Shown: positions 1 to 4,829 of the stretch, one piece after another
How the letters are laid out: each line of letters starts with the position of its first letter
Numbering within the stretch: the stretch's first letter is position 1
NCBI GenBank assembly: GCA_016280525.1
Contig: JAEEGW010000099.1
Location: forward strand, 1 to 5,270
Origin: Clostridiales bacterium
Lineage (GTDB): Bacteria; Bacillota; Clostridia; Oscillospirales; CAG-272
Length of the DNA stretch: 5,270 nucleotides
Reading direction: 5' to 3'
Notes under the pieces: generated by a model
Told to the model about the DNA's origin: nothing
Databases searched by the model: none
What the model saw: the letters and a program-made list of their open reading frames with translations, nothing else
Made by a program: the position numbers and the translations under genes

Positions 1-974
1 AGTTCAATATGCCTATCTCGCAGTTCTCACAGCAGCTCAACTCAATCATAATGGCTCTTGCCGGCGCGGAGAGGATCTTCGGTCTGCTTGACGAGCCGAT
101 AGAGCAGGATACGGGCTACGTAACGCTCGTAAACGCGAAAGAGGACGAGAACGGAAACCTCACGGAGTGTGAGGAACGGACGGGCATCTGGGCGTGGAAG
201 CATCCGCATTCCGCGGACGGCTCGGTAACCTACACGCGTCTGCGCGGCGACATAGTGTTTGAGGGCGTGGACTTCGGCTACACGCCGGAAAAGACGGTTT
301 TACACGATATAAACCTCTACGCTCATCCGGGCGAAAAAATTGCTTTCGTCGGCGCCACGGGCGCGGGCAAAACGACTATAACGAATCTTATAAACCGTTT
401 CTACGACATCCAGAGCGGAAAGATAAGATACGACGGTATAAACATACAAAAGATAAAGAAAGCGGATCTAAGGCGTTCGCTCGGCGTCGTTTTGCAGGAC
501 ACGCATCTGTTCTCCGGCACGGTCGCGGACAATATAAGGTACGGCAAGCTTGACGCGACGGACGAGGAGGTACACGCCGCCGCAAAGCTGGCGGGCGCGG
601 ATTACTTCATATCGCATTTGCCGAAAGGCTACGATACGGAGATCTCCGGAGACGGCGCGAATCTGTCGCAGGGACAAAGACAGCTTATAGCCATAGCGCG
701 CGCGGCTGTCGCGGACCCGCCCGTGCTCATACTCGACGAGGCGACGTCGTCCATCGACACGAGAACGGAGGCGATAGTCCAGCGCGGCATGGACAGCCTT
801 ATGGAGGGCAGAACGGTGTTCGTCATAGCTCACCGCCTCTCCACCGTCAAAAACTCGTCTGTCATCATGGTGCTCGCGAACGGCCGCATAATCGAGCGCG
901 GAAGTCACGACTCCCTGCTTGAAGACAAGGGCGTATATTATACGCTGTATACGGGCAACAAGGCGGCAAATTAA
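1..974 (+). CDS. ABC exporter (permease-ATPase fusion), C-terminal part; 5' end outside window
   Basis: This is the C-terminal part of an ABC exporter half-transporter, which uses ATP to move substrates (drugs, lipids or peptides; not predictable here) out across the cytoplasmic membrane. The frame is open from the left edge (first full codon at base 3), so the ATG at 9 is internal. Counting residues from that Met, 1-30 match the end of the permease domain (SQQLNSI, ALAGAERIFGLLDE). A charged linker follows to about 80, then a complete nucleotide-binding domain. Visible motifs are A-loop Tyr91, Walker A GATGAGKT (115-122), Q-loop Gln163, signature LSQGQ (219-223), Walker B VLILDEA (239-245, catalytic Glu244), D-loop SSID and H-loop His275. 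All catalytic residues are intact. Family members are usually about 600 residues, so roughly half is missing. Clostridial exporters of this type often come as adjacent heterodimer pairs; a partner would lie upstream, outside the window. Family assignment is very sure, substrate unknown. Confidence 0.96.
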   Translation, partial: FNMPISQFSQQLNSIIMALAGAERIFGLLDEPIEQDTGYVTLVNAKEDENGNLTECEERTGIWAWKHPHSADGSVTYTRLRGDIVFEGVDFGYTPEKTVLHDINLYAHPGEKIAFVGATGAGKTTITNLINRFYDIQSGKIRYDGINIQKIKKADLRRSLGVVLQDTHLFSGTVADNIRYGKLDATDEEVHAAAKLAGADYFISHLPKGYDTEISGDGANLSQGQRQLIAIARAAVADPPVLILDEATSSIDTRTEAIVQRGMDSLMEGRTVFVIAHRLSTVKNSSVIMVLANGRIIERGSHDSLLEDKGVYYTLYTGNKAAN

Positions 975-983
975 GAATCGTAT

Positions 984-1009
984 GGCGGGGGCTTGCTCGC
1001 CCTCGTTTT
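984..1009 (+). terminator. Possible weak intrinsic terminator of the ABC exporter gene
   Basis: GGCGGG (984-989) can pair with CTCGCC (996-1001), including one G-T pair, around a 6-base loop. TTTT follows at 1006-1009 after a 4-base gap. It lies 10 bases past the stop codon, where a terminator would be expected. The T-run is short and displaced, and the hairpin could equally be the first member of the palindrome array that follows. Confidence 0.35.
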
Positions 1010-1011
1010 AC

Positions 1012-1086
1012 GCCGTAGGCAATTCACGCGCCGTAAGGCGCAATTCACGCCGTCAGGCAATTCATGCGCCGCAAGGCGCAATTCAC
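1012..1086. repeat. Left arm of mini-hairpin array: tandem 37/38-bp unit with aattcac spacers
   Basis: Four hairpins alternate short and long: GCCgtaGGC (1012-1020), GCGCCgtaaGGCGC (1028-1041), GCCgtcaGGC (1049-1058), GCGCCgcaaGGCGC (1066-1079). Each is followed by the spacer aattcac (once aattcat), at 1021, 1042, 1059 and 1080. The short-plus-long unit is thus present twice, as 37 and 38 bp in tandem with few differences. The changes fall mainly in loops or leave stems paired, which fits selection for, or copying of, the hairpin shape. Confidence 0.85.
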
Positions 1087-1127
1087 TTTTACATCATAAC
1101 ATATATTATCATTATAAATCTTTTGAG

Positions 1128-1213
1128 ATGAATTGACGGCTTATCGCCGTCGTGAATTTCCGCTTTCGCGGAGTGAATTGGTTCCACCGTGAATTTCCGC
1201 TTACGCAGAGTGA
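1128..1213. repeat. Right arm of mini-hairpin array, inverted relative to the left arm (gtgaatt spacers)
   Basis: The spacer appears here as its reverse complement, gtgaatt, at 1152, 1173 and 1189, with degraded copies at 1128 (atgaatt) and 1210 (gtgact). Between them lie GACGGC/GCCGTC (1135-1151), CCGCtttcGCGG (1160-1171), the small GGTtccACC (1180-1188) and a decayed CCGCttacGCAG (1197-1208). A stretch of about 26 bases from 1151 recurs at 1188 with two differences, a 37-bp period equal to that of the left arm. The two arms face each other across an AT-rich core (1087-1127). Confidence 0.8.
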
Positions 1214-1219
1214 CTGTAG

Positions 1220-1240
1220 GGGCGACCACAGCGGTCGCCC
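1220..1240. repeat. Perfect 8-bp-stem hairpin
   Basis: GGGCGACC (1220-1227) pairs perfectly with GGTCGCCC (1233-1240) around the loop acagc. No T-run follows on either strand, so it is not a standard terminator. It resembles GC-rich palindromes I associate with dispersed intergenic repeats in Clostridia, but genome copy number cannot be seen here. Confidence 0.65.
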
Positions 1241-1250
1241 GTCTTTCGCT

Positions 1251-1277
1251 CAAAAAGCCCCGAGAAAATTCTCGGGG
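1251..1277 (-). terminator. Intrinsic terminator-like hairpin reading on the minus strand
   Basis: CCCCGAGA (1258-1265) pairs perfectly with TCTCGGGG (1270-1277) around a 4-base loop. On the minus strand the stem is followed by C and then TTTTT (complement of 1252-1256), a textbook intrinsic terminator layout. On the plus strand it is followed by G-rich sequence and would not terminate. No minus-strand gene reads into it, so it may belong to the repeat mosaic or block antisense transcription toward the ABC gene. Confidence 0.45.
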
Positions 1278-1312
1278 GGATGGTGGGGTTTGGGGCGGTC
1301 AGGGGGGCGGGG
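1274..1312 (+). other. G-quadruplex-type cluster of five G-runs
   Basis: Five runs of four or more G lie on the plus strand: 1274-1279, 1285-1288, 1292-1295, 1302-1307 and 1309-1312. The loops between them are 5, 3, 6 and 1 bases. This meets the usual four-runs-with-loops-of-1-to-7 rule and has enough G for four tetrads. The first run is shared with the hairpin at 1258-1277, so the two structures would compete. Confidence 0.6.
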
Positions 1313-1362
1313 AGCCCCAAAAGCGCCGCCTAAGCGGCGCACATTTCGTCGGCTGCGCCGAC
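1304..1362. repeat. Three consecutive GC-rich hairpins
   Basis: GGGGCggggaGCCCC (1304-1318), GCGCCGCctaaGCGGCGC (1323-1340) and GTCGGCtgcGCCGAC (1348-1362) are perfect inverted repeats in a row. The last has TTTTT starting 6 bases beyond its stem (1368-1372), followed by T-rich sequence. It could therefore terminate plus-strand transcription weakly before the sigma factor promoter. The first overlaps the last two G-runs of the quadruplex-type cluster. Confidence 0.65.
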
Positions 1363-1366
1363 ACCG

Positions 1367-1402
1367 ATTTTTATTCTTTATTCTTTATTATTTATTATTT
1401 AC
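1367..1402. repeat. AT-rich simple repeat (ttattctttatt type), left copy
   Basis: This is a low-complexity stretch built from TTATTCTTTATT-like steps. Bases 1371-1394 match 4596-4619 on the far side of the sigma/membrane-protein module at about 22 of 24 positions, including a shared TTCTTTATTATTTA. Low complexity makes chance or slippage a real alternative to a shared origin. Confidence 0.55.
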
Positions 1403-1419
1403 CACGGTGCCGCTCTCTG

Positions 1420-1444
1420 AATTCTTAATTCTTAATTCTTAATT
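1420..1444. repeat. Tandem heptamer AATTCTT, three full copies plus AATT
   Basis: AATTCTT occurs head to tail at 1420-1426, 1427-1433 and 1434-1440, then a partial AATT. A 7-base unit of this kind can change copy number by replication slippage. It lies about 50 bases upstream of the probable -35 element, close enough that copy number could affect an upstream promoter region. Confidence 0.8.
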
Positions 1445-1489
1445 TTCAAAAGCCTCCATTATAAAAAAACTTAAAAAATCCGAAATTTT

Positions 1490-1524
1490 TGAAACTTTTA
1501 ACGCTTCCCGTGCACCTTGATATA
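1490..1524 (+). promoter_or_regulatory. Probable ECF-type promoter of the sigma factor operon
   Basis: TGAAAC followed by TTTT (1490-1499) is close to the -35 element of extracytoplasmic-function promoters in Bacillota (TGAAAC, as for Bacillus SigW). The -10 is not clear: there is no CGTA or CGTC at the usual spacing, and the TTGATATA at 1517-1524 sits rather far. If real, transcription would start near 1530, just before the ribosome binding site, and the sigma factor could activate its own operon, as is usual for ECF sigma factors. Confidence 0.45.
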
Positions 1525-1540
1525 TGAAAGGCATAAAACG

Positions 1541-1546
1541 AAAGGA
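1541..1546 (+). promoter_or_regulatory. Ribosome binding site that decides the sigma factor start
   Basis: AAAGGA lies 7 bases before the ATG at 1554. The in-frame ATG at 1524 has no ribosome binding site and overlaps the likely promoter. The start at 1554 is therefore chosen. Confidence 0.7.
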
Positions 1547-1553
1547 TAAAGCG

Positions 1554-2027
1554 ATGACAAAGGATGAGTTCGCCCGCGCCGTTACAGTAACGGAGAAAAA
1601 ACTGTATATAGCCGCGTTTTCCGTTACCGCAAACGCGGAAGACGCAAAAGACGCGGTCGCGGACGCCGTGGCGTATGCCTGGGAGCATTTGGGAGAGCTA
1701 AAGGATGAGCGGAAGTTTGATCTGTGGCTTCTGCGCATAACTTACAGCCGTGCAAAAATGATACGGAGAAAACGCCGAAAATATGAGGATATAGACGAGC
1801 TGGCAAATGAATTCAGCTATGAGGCGGACACCTCCGAGCTTGAGTTTTTTGACATACTTACCCGCGCAAAGCTTACCCTTGAAGAGCGCAGGATCCTTAC
1901 GCTTTACTTCCTTTACGGCTACACTATGCCGGAAATAGCTGACATGACCGGTAAAAAACAGAACTATATAAAAACAAAGTATTACCGGGCGTTAAAAAAG
2001 CTTTCAGGGCTGAAAGGTTTAAAATAA
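1554..2027 (+). CDS. ECF-type RNA polymerase sigma factor (sigma-70 family)
   Basis: This is a 157-residue sigma factor of the extracytoplasmic-function type, which directs RNA polymerase to a small regulon under a specific signal. Residues about 13-75 fit sigma region 2 (KKLYIAAFSVTANAEDAKDA, then KFDLWLLRITYSRAK and the basic RRKRRK), which binds core polymerase and the -10 element. Residues about 100-150 fit region 4, a helix-turn-helix that reads the -35 (LTLEERRILTLYFLYGYTMP, then EIADMTGKKQNYIKTKYYRA). The short acidic linker (about 77-97) and absence of regions 1 and 3 are typical of ECF factors, as is the length. The start at 1554 rests on the AAAGGA site; starting at 1524 would add ten residues. 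The next gene begins 9 bases after the stop, so the two are almost certainly cotranscribed. Family is sure; regulon and signal are unknown. Confidence 0.93.
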   Translation: MTKDEFARAVTVTEKKLYIAAFSVTANAEDAKDAVADAVAYAWEHLGELKDERKFDLWLLRITYSRAKMIRRKRRKYEDIDELANEFSYEADTSELEFFDILTRAKLTLEERRILTLYFLYGYTMPEIADMTGKKQNYIKTKYYRALKKLSGLKGLK

Positions 2028-2036
2028 GGTGCGTAT

Positions 2037-4580
2037 ATGAAAAAGGATCTTAACTACGATCAGACTGAAAAGTGGCTTTCAGAGCAGTTTTCAGCCACAG
2101 AGAAGCATATAAAATACAAAGGCAGAGCGCTTGATAAAATAGATAATAAAACCGGGCGCGACAGCTTCTTTCAATATTCCGCCGTGCGTATTGCCGGTGC
2201 GTTTCTTGTGCTTGTGCTTATCGGAGGCGGCCTGTTCGGCGCGCTCAAATTCCTTGAATACAAGGGTACGCAAATAAACTCGTCGCACAGCGGAAACGGA
2301 AAGATTAATTACGTACAGGGCGAGACGGATATTAACTGCCGTTATATAGTGATCAACTCCGGTCAAAAGCGGTATTTTCCCGCGGTGTATCTTTCTACGG
2401 CTGAAAGAACACTGCCGGACGGCAAAACAAATATTACGTCTTACAGTTACGCCGAAAGCAATTTTATAACGGTGCCGTACTCACCCGATTTCAGCATTGA
2501 CAATAACGTAGCTGACAGAGAAATGGAGGTCAAACGTGTTGAGATTAATGACCCCGCTGATGAGCGCGCAGACTGCATTCCGTTATATACGGACTTAAAC
2601 GGTTTATACGAACATTTGAAGGATACGGACTCCGGCTTGATCATGGTGTCGATTGCCGTTACGTGGGACACGGAAGACGAAATAAACACGTATTGCGTTA
2701 CCTTTAACGTATATAAGGAAAGTGATACGGCGGACAGTAAAGACGGATCTGAGCTTATATCCGATATAAACGGCATAAAAACGTATGATTACGGCAAGAA
2801 GCTCGAAAAACTGCAAAAAGCGAAGTACGACGGCGATCCGGATGATTTCGTTCGCGTGCTTACGGGCGGCGGGCTTTACACCGTACCGGTATCGCGTGCA
2901 TACGACATGGAAAGACTGTCCCGGGTAAAGCATTATGATCTTGACTCTGATCCAAAGGTTATGGAATTCGGCGGCGACCTTGAAATATACAACAACGTCT
3001 CTGATAAACAAATGGAAATAACGAGCGTTACGCTTATATATCCAGACGGGAATACGTCGTCCGGCACGTTAACAGGCGCTTTTCGCAGCATATACGCTGG
3101 TACGGCCGGAACATACATTATAAAAGCCTACGTGACCTGGGATAAAGATCCGGAGGCGGCAGCTGCCGATAAATACACGGTCTATTGCGTTTACTTTGCT
3201 CTGCACAAATCCGAAAGCCATGAGAGCGGCAATAACAAAGAGTGGTACGAGGAGGAAAAAAAGGATACAAAATACCGTTATCTTGCCGTATCGGTCGATA
3301 ATAAGTTTTATTATCCCCCGGTCGTCTGCACAAAGCACGTCAGGTGTGTATCAGACGCTTCAACGGTGCAGAAAATGATCGGCAGCGACCTTTCAAGATA
3401 TAAAGAGATCCGTATACCGTACAGCGGCGGCACGCTTGAATTGTTGAACAACGTTTATGACAAGGAAAAAATGACGGTCGTCAGTATGACTGTGAAAGAC
3501 AACTCAGATGCGCCGGCAAAAGCTCTTGATACGGCGGAAGAATTGAATACGTATCTGAAATCGGCTGATGCCGGAACGTACCGCGTCAGTCTGGAGCTTA
3601 GCTGGGATACGTATCCCGTTATAAACAAAGGCGACGGGGCGTACGTTTATGCGGCGGTGTTTTACGTGGATAAGTCCGCGGACGTGACGGACACGTCACC
3701 GGACGAAACAACGGCGGAAGAAACCGCCGAGCCGCCGGAGCAGATACAGGAATTTGATCCCGAGGGCAAGCTCTGTATTTATTGGAAATTGATAAACAAT
3801 ACGATCTGCAAAATATATAATCCGCCCGTTTTGCGGAAGCGTGTCTGCGAAGACGGCGCAGTCATAAAAGAGCTTTCTTACGAATCCGATCCGTGCGACG
3901 TGGAATACAGATACACGGATACACTCGCCGCGGATAACAAAGCATATCCAAAAAGAGCCTGGCGCGTCTGCTCCGTAACGGTGAACAAAGAAAAAGAATT
4001 CGGCAGCTTTGAGACGGCGTTTGAATATATACACGACCTGGCGGAAAAAACTTCCGGAACGGCATACGTGGAGGCGACGGTGACGTGGGACGCCGGTGCA
4101 CTGATAAACAAAGACGCGGACAGAACGGAATATACGTACGTCTTTAACGTATTATATACGTGCCCGGACGACATTGACCCGAGATCCGATCCGTACGTAA
4201 CGGAAATAATGAAAGGGTGGCTTTCCGTTGTCATAGGCGAGGCAAGGTATCATCCCGGTATAACAAAAAAACTGACGTACAACGGCGATCAGGTGACTGA
4301 GTTTGAATATTATCACGACGACGTTGTGCTCGAATGGGCGCCCGGTGAAAAAATAGCCGTATCAAACGAGATCTATACCATGTGGCATATCTACGGCGTA
4401 ACGGTAAACGGTGAAAAATACGACAAGGCGGAGGAAGCCTTTGCATCTCTGCCGACCGACCGCGTAAGCCGCGTTGAAGTTGAGGTATCATGGTCCGTCA
4501 CGGATCCTTCTTTCTTTTCCGACGCTGCAGAATTGAAAACCACGTATATATTTGAGTTTTACGTAAAACCGGTAAGCTGA
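2037..4580 (+). CDS. Putative membrane-bound anti-sigma/sensor protein with five extracytoplasmic repeats
   Basis: I do not recognise this 847-residue protein as a named family. It has a charged cytoplasmic N-terminus of about 48 residues, one membrane helix (about 49-73, rich in A, V, L, I and G) and an outer part of about 770 residues. The basic residues before the helix predict an N-inside, C-outside orientation. The outer part is five divergent repeats at about 101-227, 271-392, 413-547, 578-709 and 727-847, each ending in an [VL][ST]W motif then a Tyr/Phe-rich strand. A linker rich in T, E, D and P (548-577) separates repeats 3 and 4. Repeats 1-3 share an NNVxD motif. The start is preceded by AAGGTG overlapping the sigma factor stop, suggesting translational coupling. 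Position and topology suggest an anti-sigma factor with a sensor domain, in the manner of RsgI-like proteins, but the N-terminus has no zinc-finger HxxxCxxC motif (no Cys before residue 101). Lower GC than the ABC gene is visible. The reading frame is sure; the role is inferred. Confidence 0.85.
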   Translation: MKKDLNYDQTEKWLSEQFSATEKHIKYKGRALDKIDNKTGRDSFFQYSAVRIAGAFLVLVLIGGGLFGALKFLEYKGTQINSSHSGNGKINYVQGETDINCRYIVINSGQKRYFPAVYLSTAERTLPDGKTNITSYSYAESNFITVPYSPDFSIDNNVADREMEVKRVEINDPADERADCIPLYTDLNGLYEHLKDTDSGLIMVSIAVTWDTEDEINTYCVTFNVYKESDTADSKDGSELISDINGIKTYDYGKKLEKLQKAKYDGDPDDFVRVLTGGGLYTVPVSRAYDMERLSRVKHYDLDSDPKVMEFGGDLEIYNNVSDKQMEITSVTLIYPDGNTSSGTLTGAFRSIYAGTAGTYIIKAYVTWDKDPEAAAADKYTVYCVYFALHKSESHESGNNKEWYEEEKKDTKYRYLAVSVDNKFYYPPVVCTKHVRCVSDASTVQKMIGSDLSRYKEIRIPYSGGTLELLNNVYDKEKMTVVSMTVKDNSDAPAKALDTAEELNTYLKSADAGTYRVSLELSWDTYPVINKGDGAYVYAAVFYVDKSADVTDTSPDETTAEETAEPPEQIQEFDPEGKLCIYWKLINNTICKIYNPPVLRKRVCEDGAVIKELSYESDPCDVEYRYTDTLAADNKAYPKRAWRVCSVTVNKEKEFGSFETAFEYIHDLAEKTSGTAYVEATVTWDAGALINKDADRTEYTYVFNVLYTCPDDIDPRSDPYVTEIMKGWLSVVIGEARYHPGITKKLTYNGDQVTEFEYYHDDVVLEWAPGEKIAVSNEIYTMWHIYGVTVNGEKYDKAEEAFASLPTDRVSRVEVEVSWSVTDPSFFSDAAELKTTYIFEFYVKPVS
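2337..4577 (+). repeat. Five protein-level domain repeats within the membrane protein
   Basis: Repeat units map to about 2337-2717, 2847-3212, 3273-3677, 3768-4163 and 4215-4577. The anchor is a Trp at residues 210, 368, 523, 684 and 819, spaced 158, 155, 161 and 135. Local motifs are AVTWDTEDEINTY, YVTWDKDPEAAAADKY, ELSWDTYPVINKGDGAY, TVTWDAGALINKDADRTEY and EVSWSVTDPSFFSD. A second anchor, 37-55 residues before the Trp, is NNVADREM, NNVSDKQM and NNVYDKEK in units 1-3, and DNKAYPKRAW and SNEIYTMW in units 4-5. Repeats are not alike at DNA level, so the duplications are old. Alternating hydrophobic residues suggest beta-rich folds. Confidence 0.8.
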
Positions 4581-4713
4581 TCCATTCTTTATTCTGTATT
4601 TTTTATTCTTTATTATTTAAGACCAAACGCCTCTGTTGTCCCCTCTTTTCAAATTTTTAACGCCTTTGTATAGAAAATTCACACAAATAACTCAAAATAC
4701 AGTAAAATGTTGC
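4581..4713. other. AT-rich spacer after the sensor gene, with no clear terminator
   Basis: The spacer between the membrane protein stop and the rny promoter has no strong hairpin followed by a T-run, so how the module's transcript ends is not evident. Bases 4596-4619 repeat the AT-rich motif found at 1371-1394. Bases 4651-4663 (AAATTTTTAACGC) match 1492-1504 (AAACTTTTAACGC, spanning the probable -35) at 12 of 13 positions. Nothing else was recognised. Confidence 0.6.
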
Positions 4714-4742
4714 TTGAATATATCCTTTTATTTTTATATAAT
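4714..4742 (+). promoter_or_regulatory. Housekeeping (sigma-A type) promoter for rny
   Basis: TTGAAT (4714-4719) and a perfect TATAAT (4737-4742) are separated by 17 bases, the ideal spacing. Transcription would start near 4749, giving an AT-rich leader of about 80 bases before rny. The surrounding sequence is very AT-rich, which raises the chance of random matches, but both boxes and the spacing are good. Confidence 0.7.
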
Positions 4743-4816
4743 ATTATATATGCTGAAATTATAATATCACGTAGTGTGTTTTTGTATATTTTGCATAAAT
4801 AATGATTATATAAGAA

Positions 4817-4825
4817 AAGGAGGTG
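4817..4825 (+). promoter_or_regulatory. Strong ribosome binding site of rny
   Basis: AAGGAGGTG is a near-perfect complement to the 16S rRNA 3' end, with its AGGAGG core 6 bases before the ATG at 4830. It is much stronger than the sites of the two upstream genes. Confidence 0.9.
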
Positions 4826-4829
4826 CTTT

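Larger units (their letters stand above)
975..1489. other. Gene-poor intergenic mosaic of palindromic and simple repeats
   Basis: No credible gene lies between the ABC transporter stop and the sigma factor promoter. Open frames here (for example + strand 919-1131 and 1152-1442) run through repeats and have repetitive, arginine-, glycine- and proline-rich translations with no family resemblance and no convincing ribosome binding site. The stretch is instead a chain of short palindromes, a G-run cluster and AT-rich tandem repeats, annotated separately. Such mosaics are common between genes in uncultivated Clostridia; that comparison is from memory and unverified. Confidence 0.8.

Noticed and set aside
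1012..1213. CRISPR-like look of the repeat array
   Set aside because: The repeated parts are short palindromes and the intervening pieces are a constant 7-base motif, not unique spacers. Orientation flips midway and no cas gene is present.
1152..1442. Open frames of 79-96 codons on the plus strand in the spacer, and a 70-codon one at 919-1131
   Set aside because: They run through palindromes, G-runs and simple repeats. Their translations are compositionally biased, resemble no family and lack a convincing ribosome binding site. One overlaps the ABC gene end.
1524..1553. Upstream ATG start for the sigma factor
   Set aside because: It has no ribosome binding site and lies at the probable -10 region. 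The ATG at 1554 has AAAGGA at good spacing.
2091..4491. Several minus-strand open frames of 60-135 codons inside the sensor gene
   Set aside because: All are shadows of a continuous 847-codon plus-strand frame with a clear membrane helix and domain repeats.
4769..4785. CACgtaGTG followed by T-rich sequence in the rny leader as a terminator or riboswitch
   Set aside because: A 3-bp stem is too weak, and the leader of about 80 AT-rich bases shows no recognisable riboswitch core.
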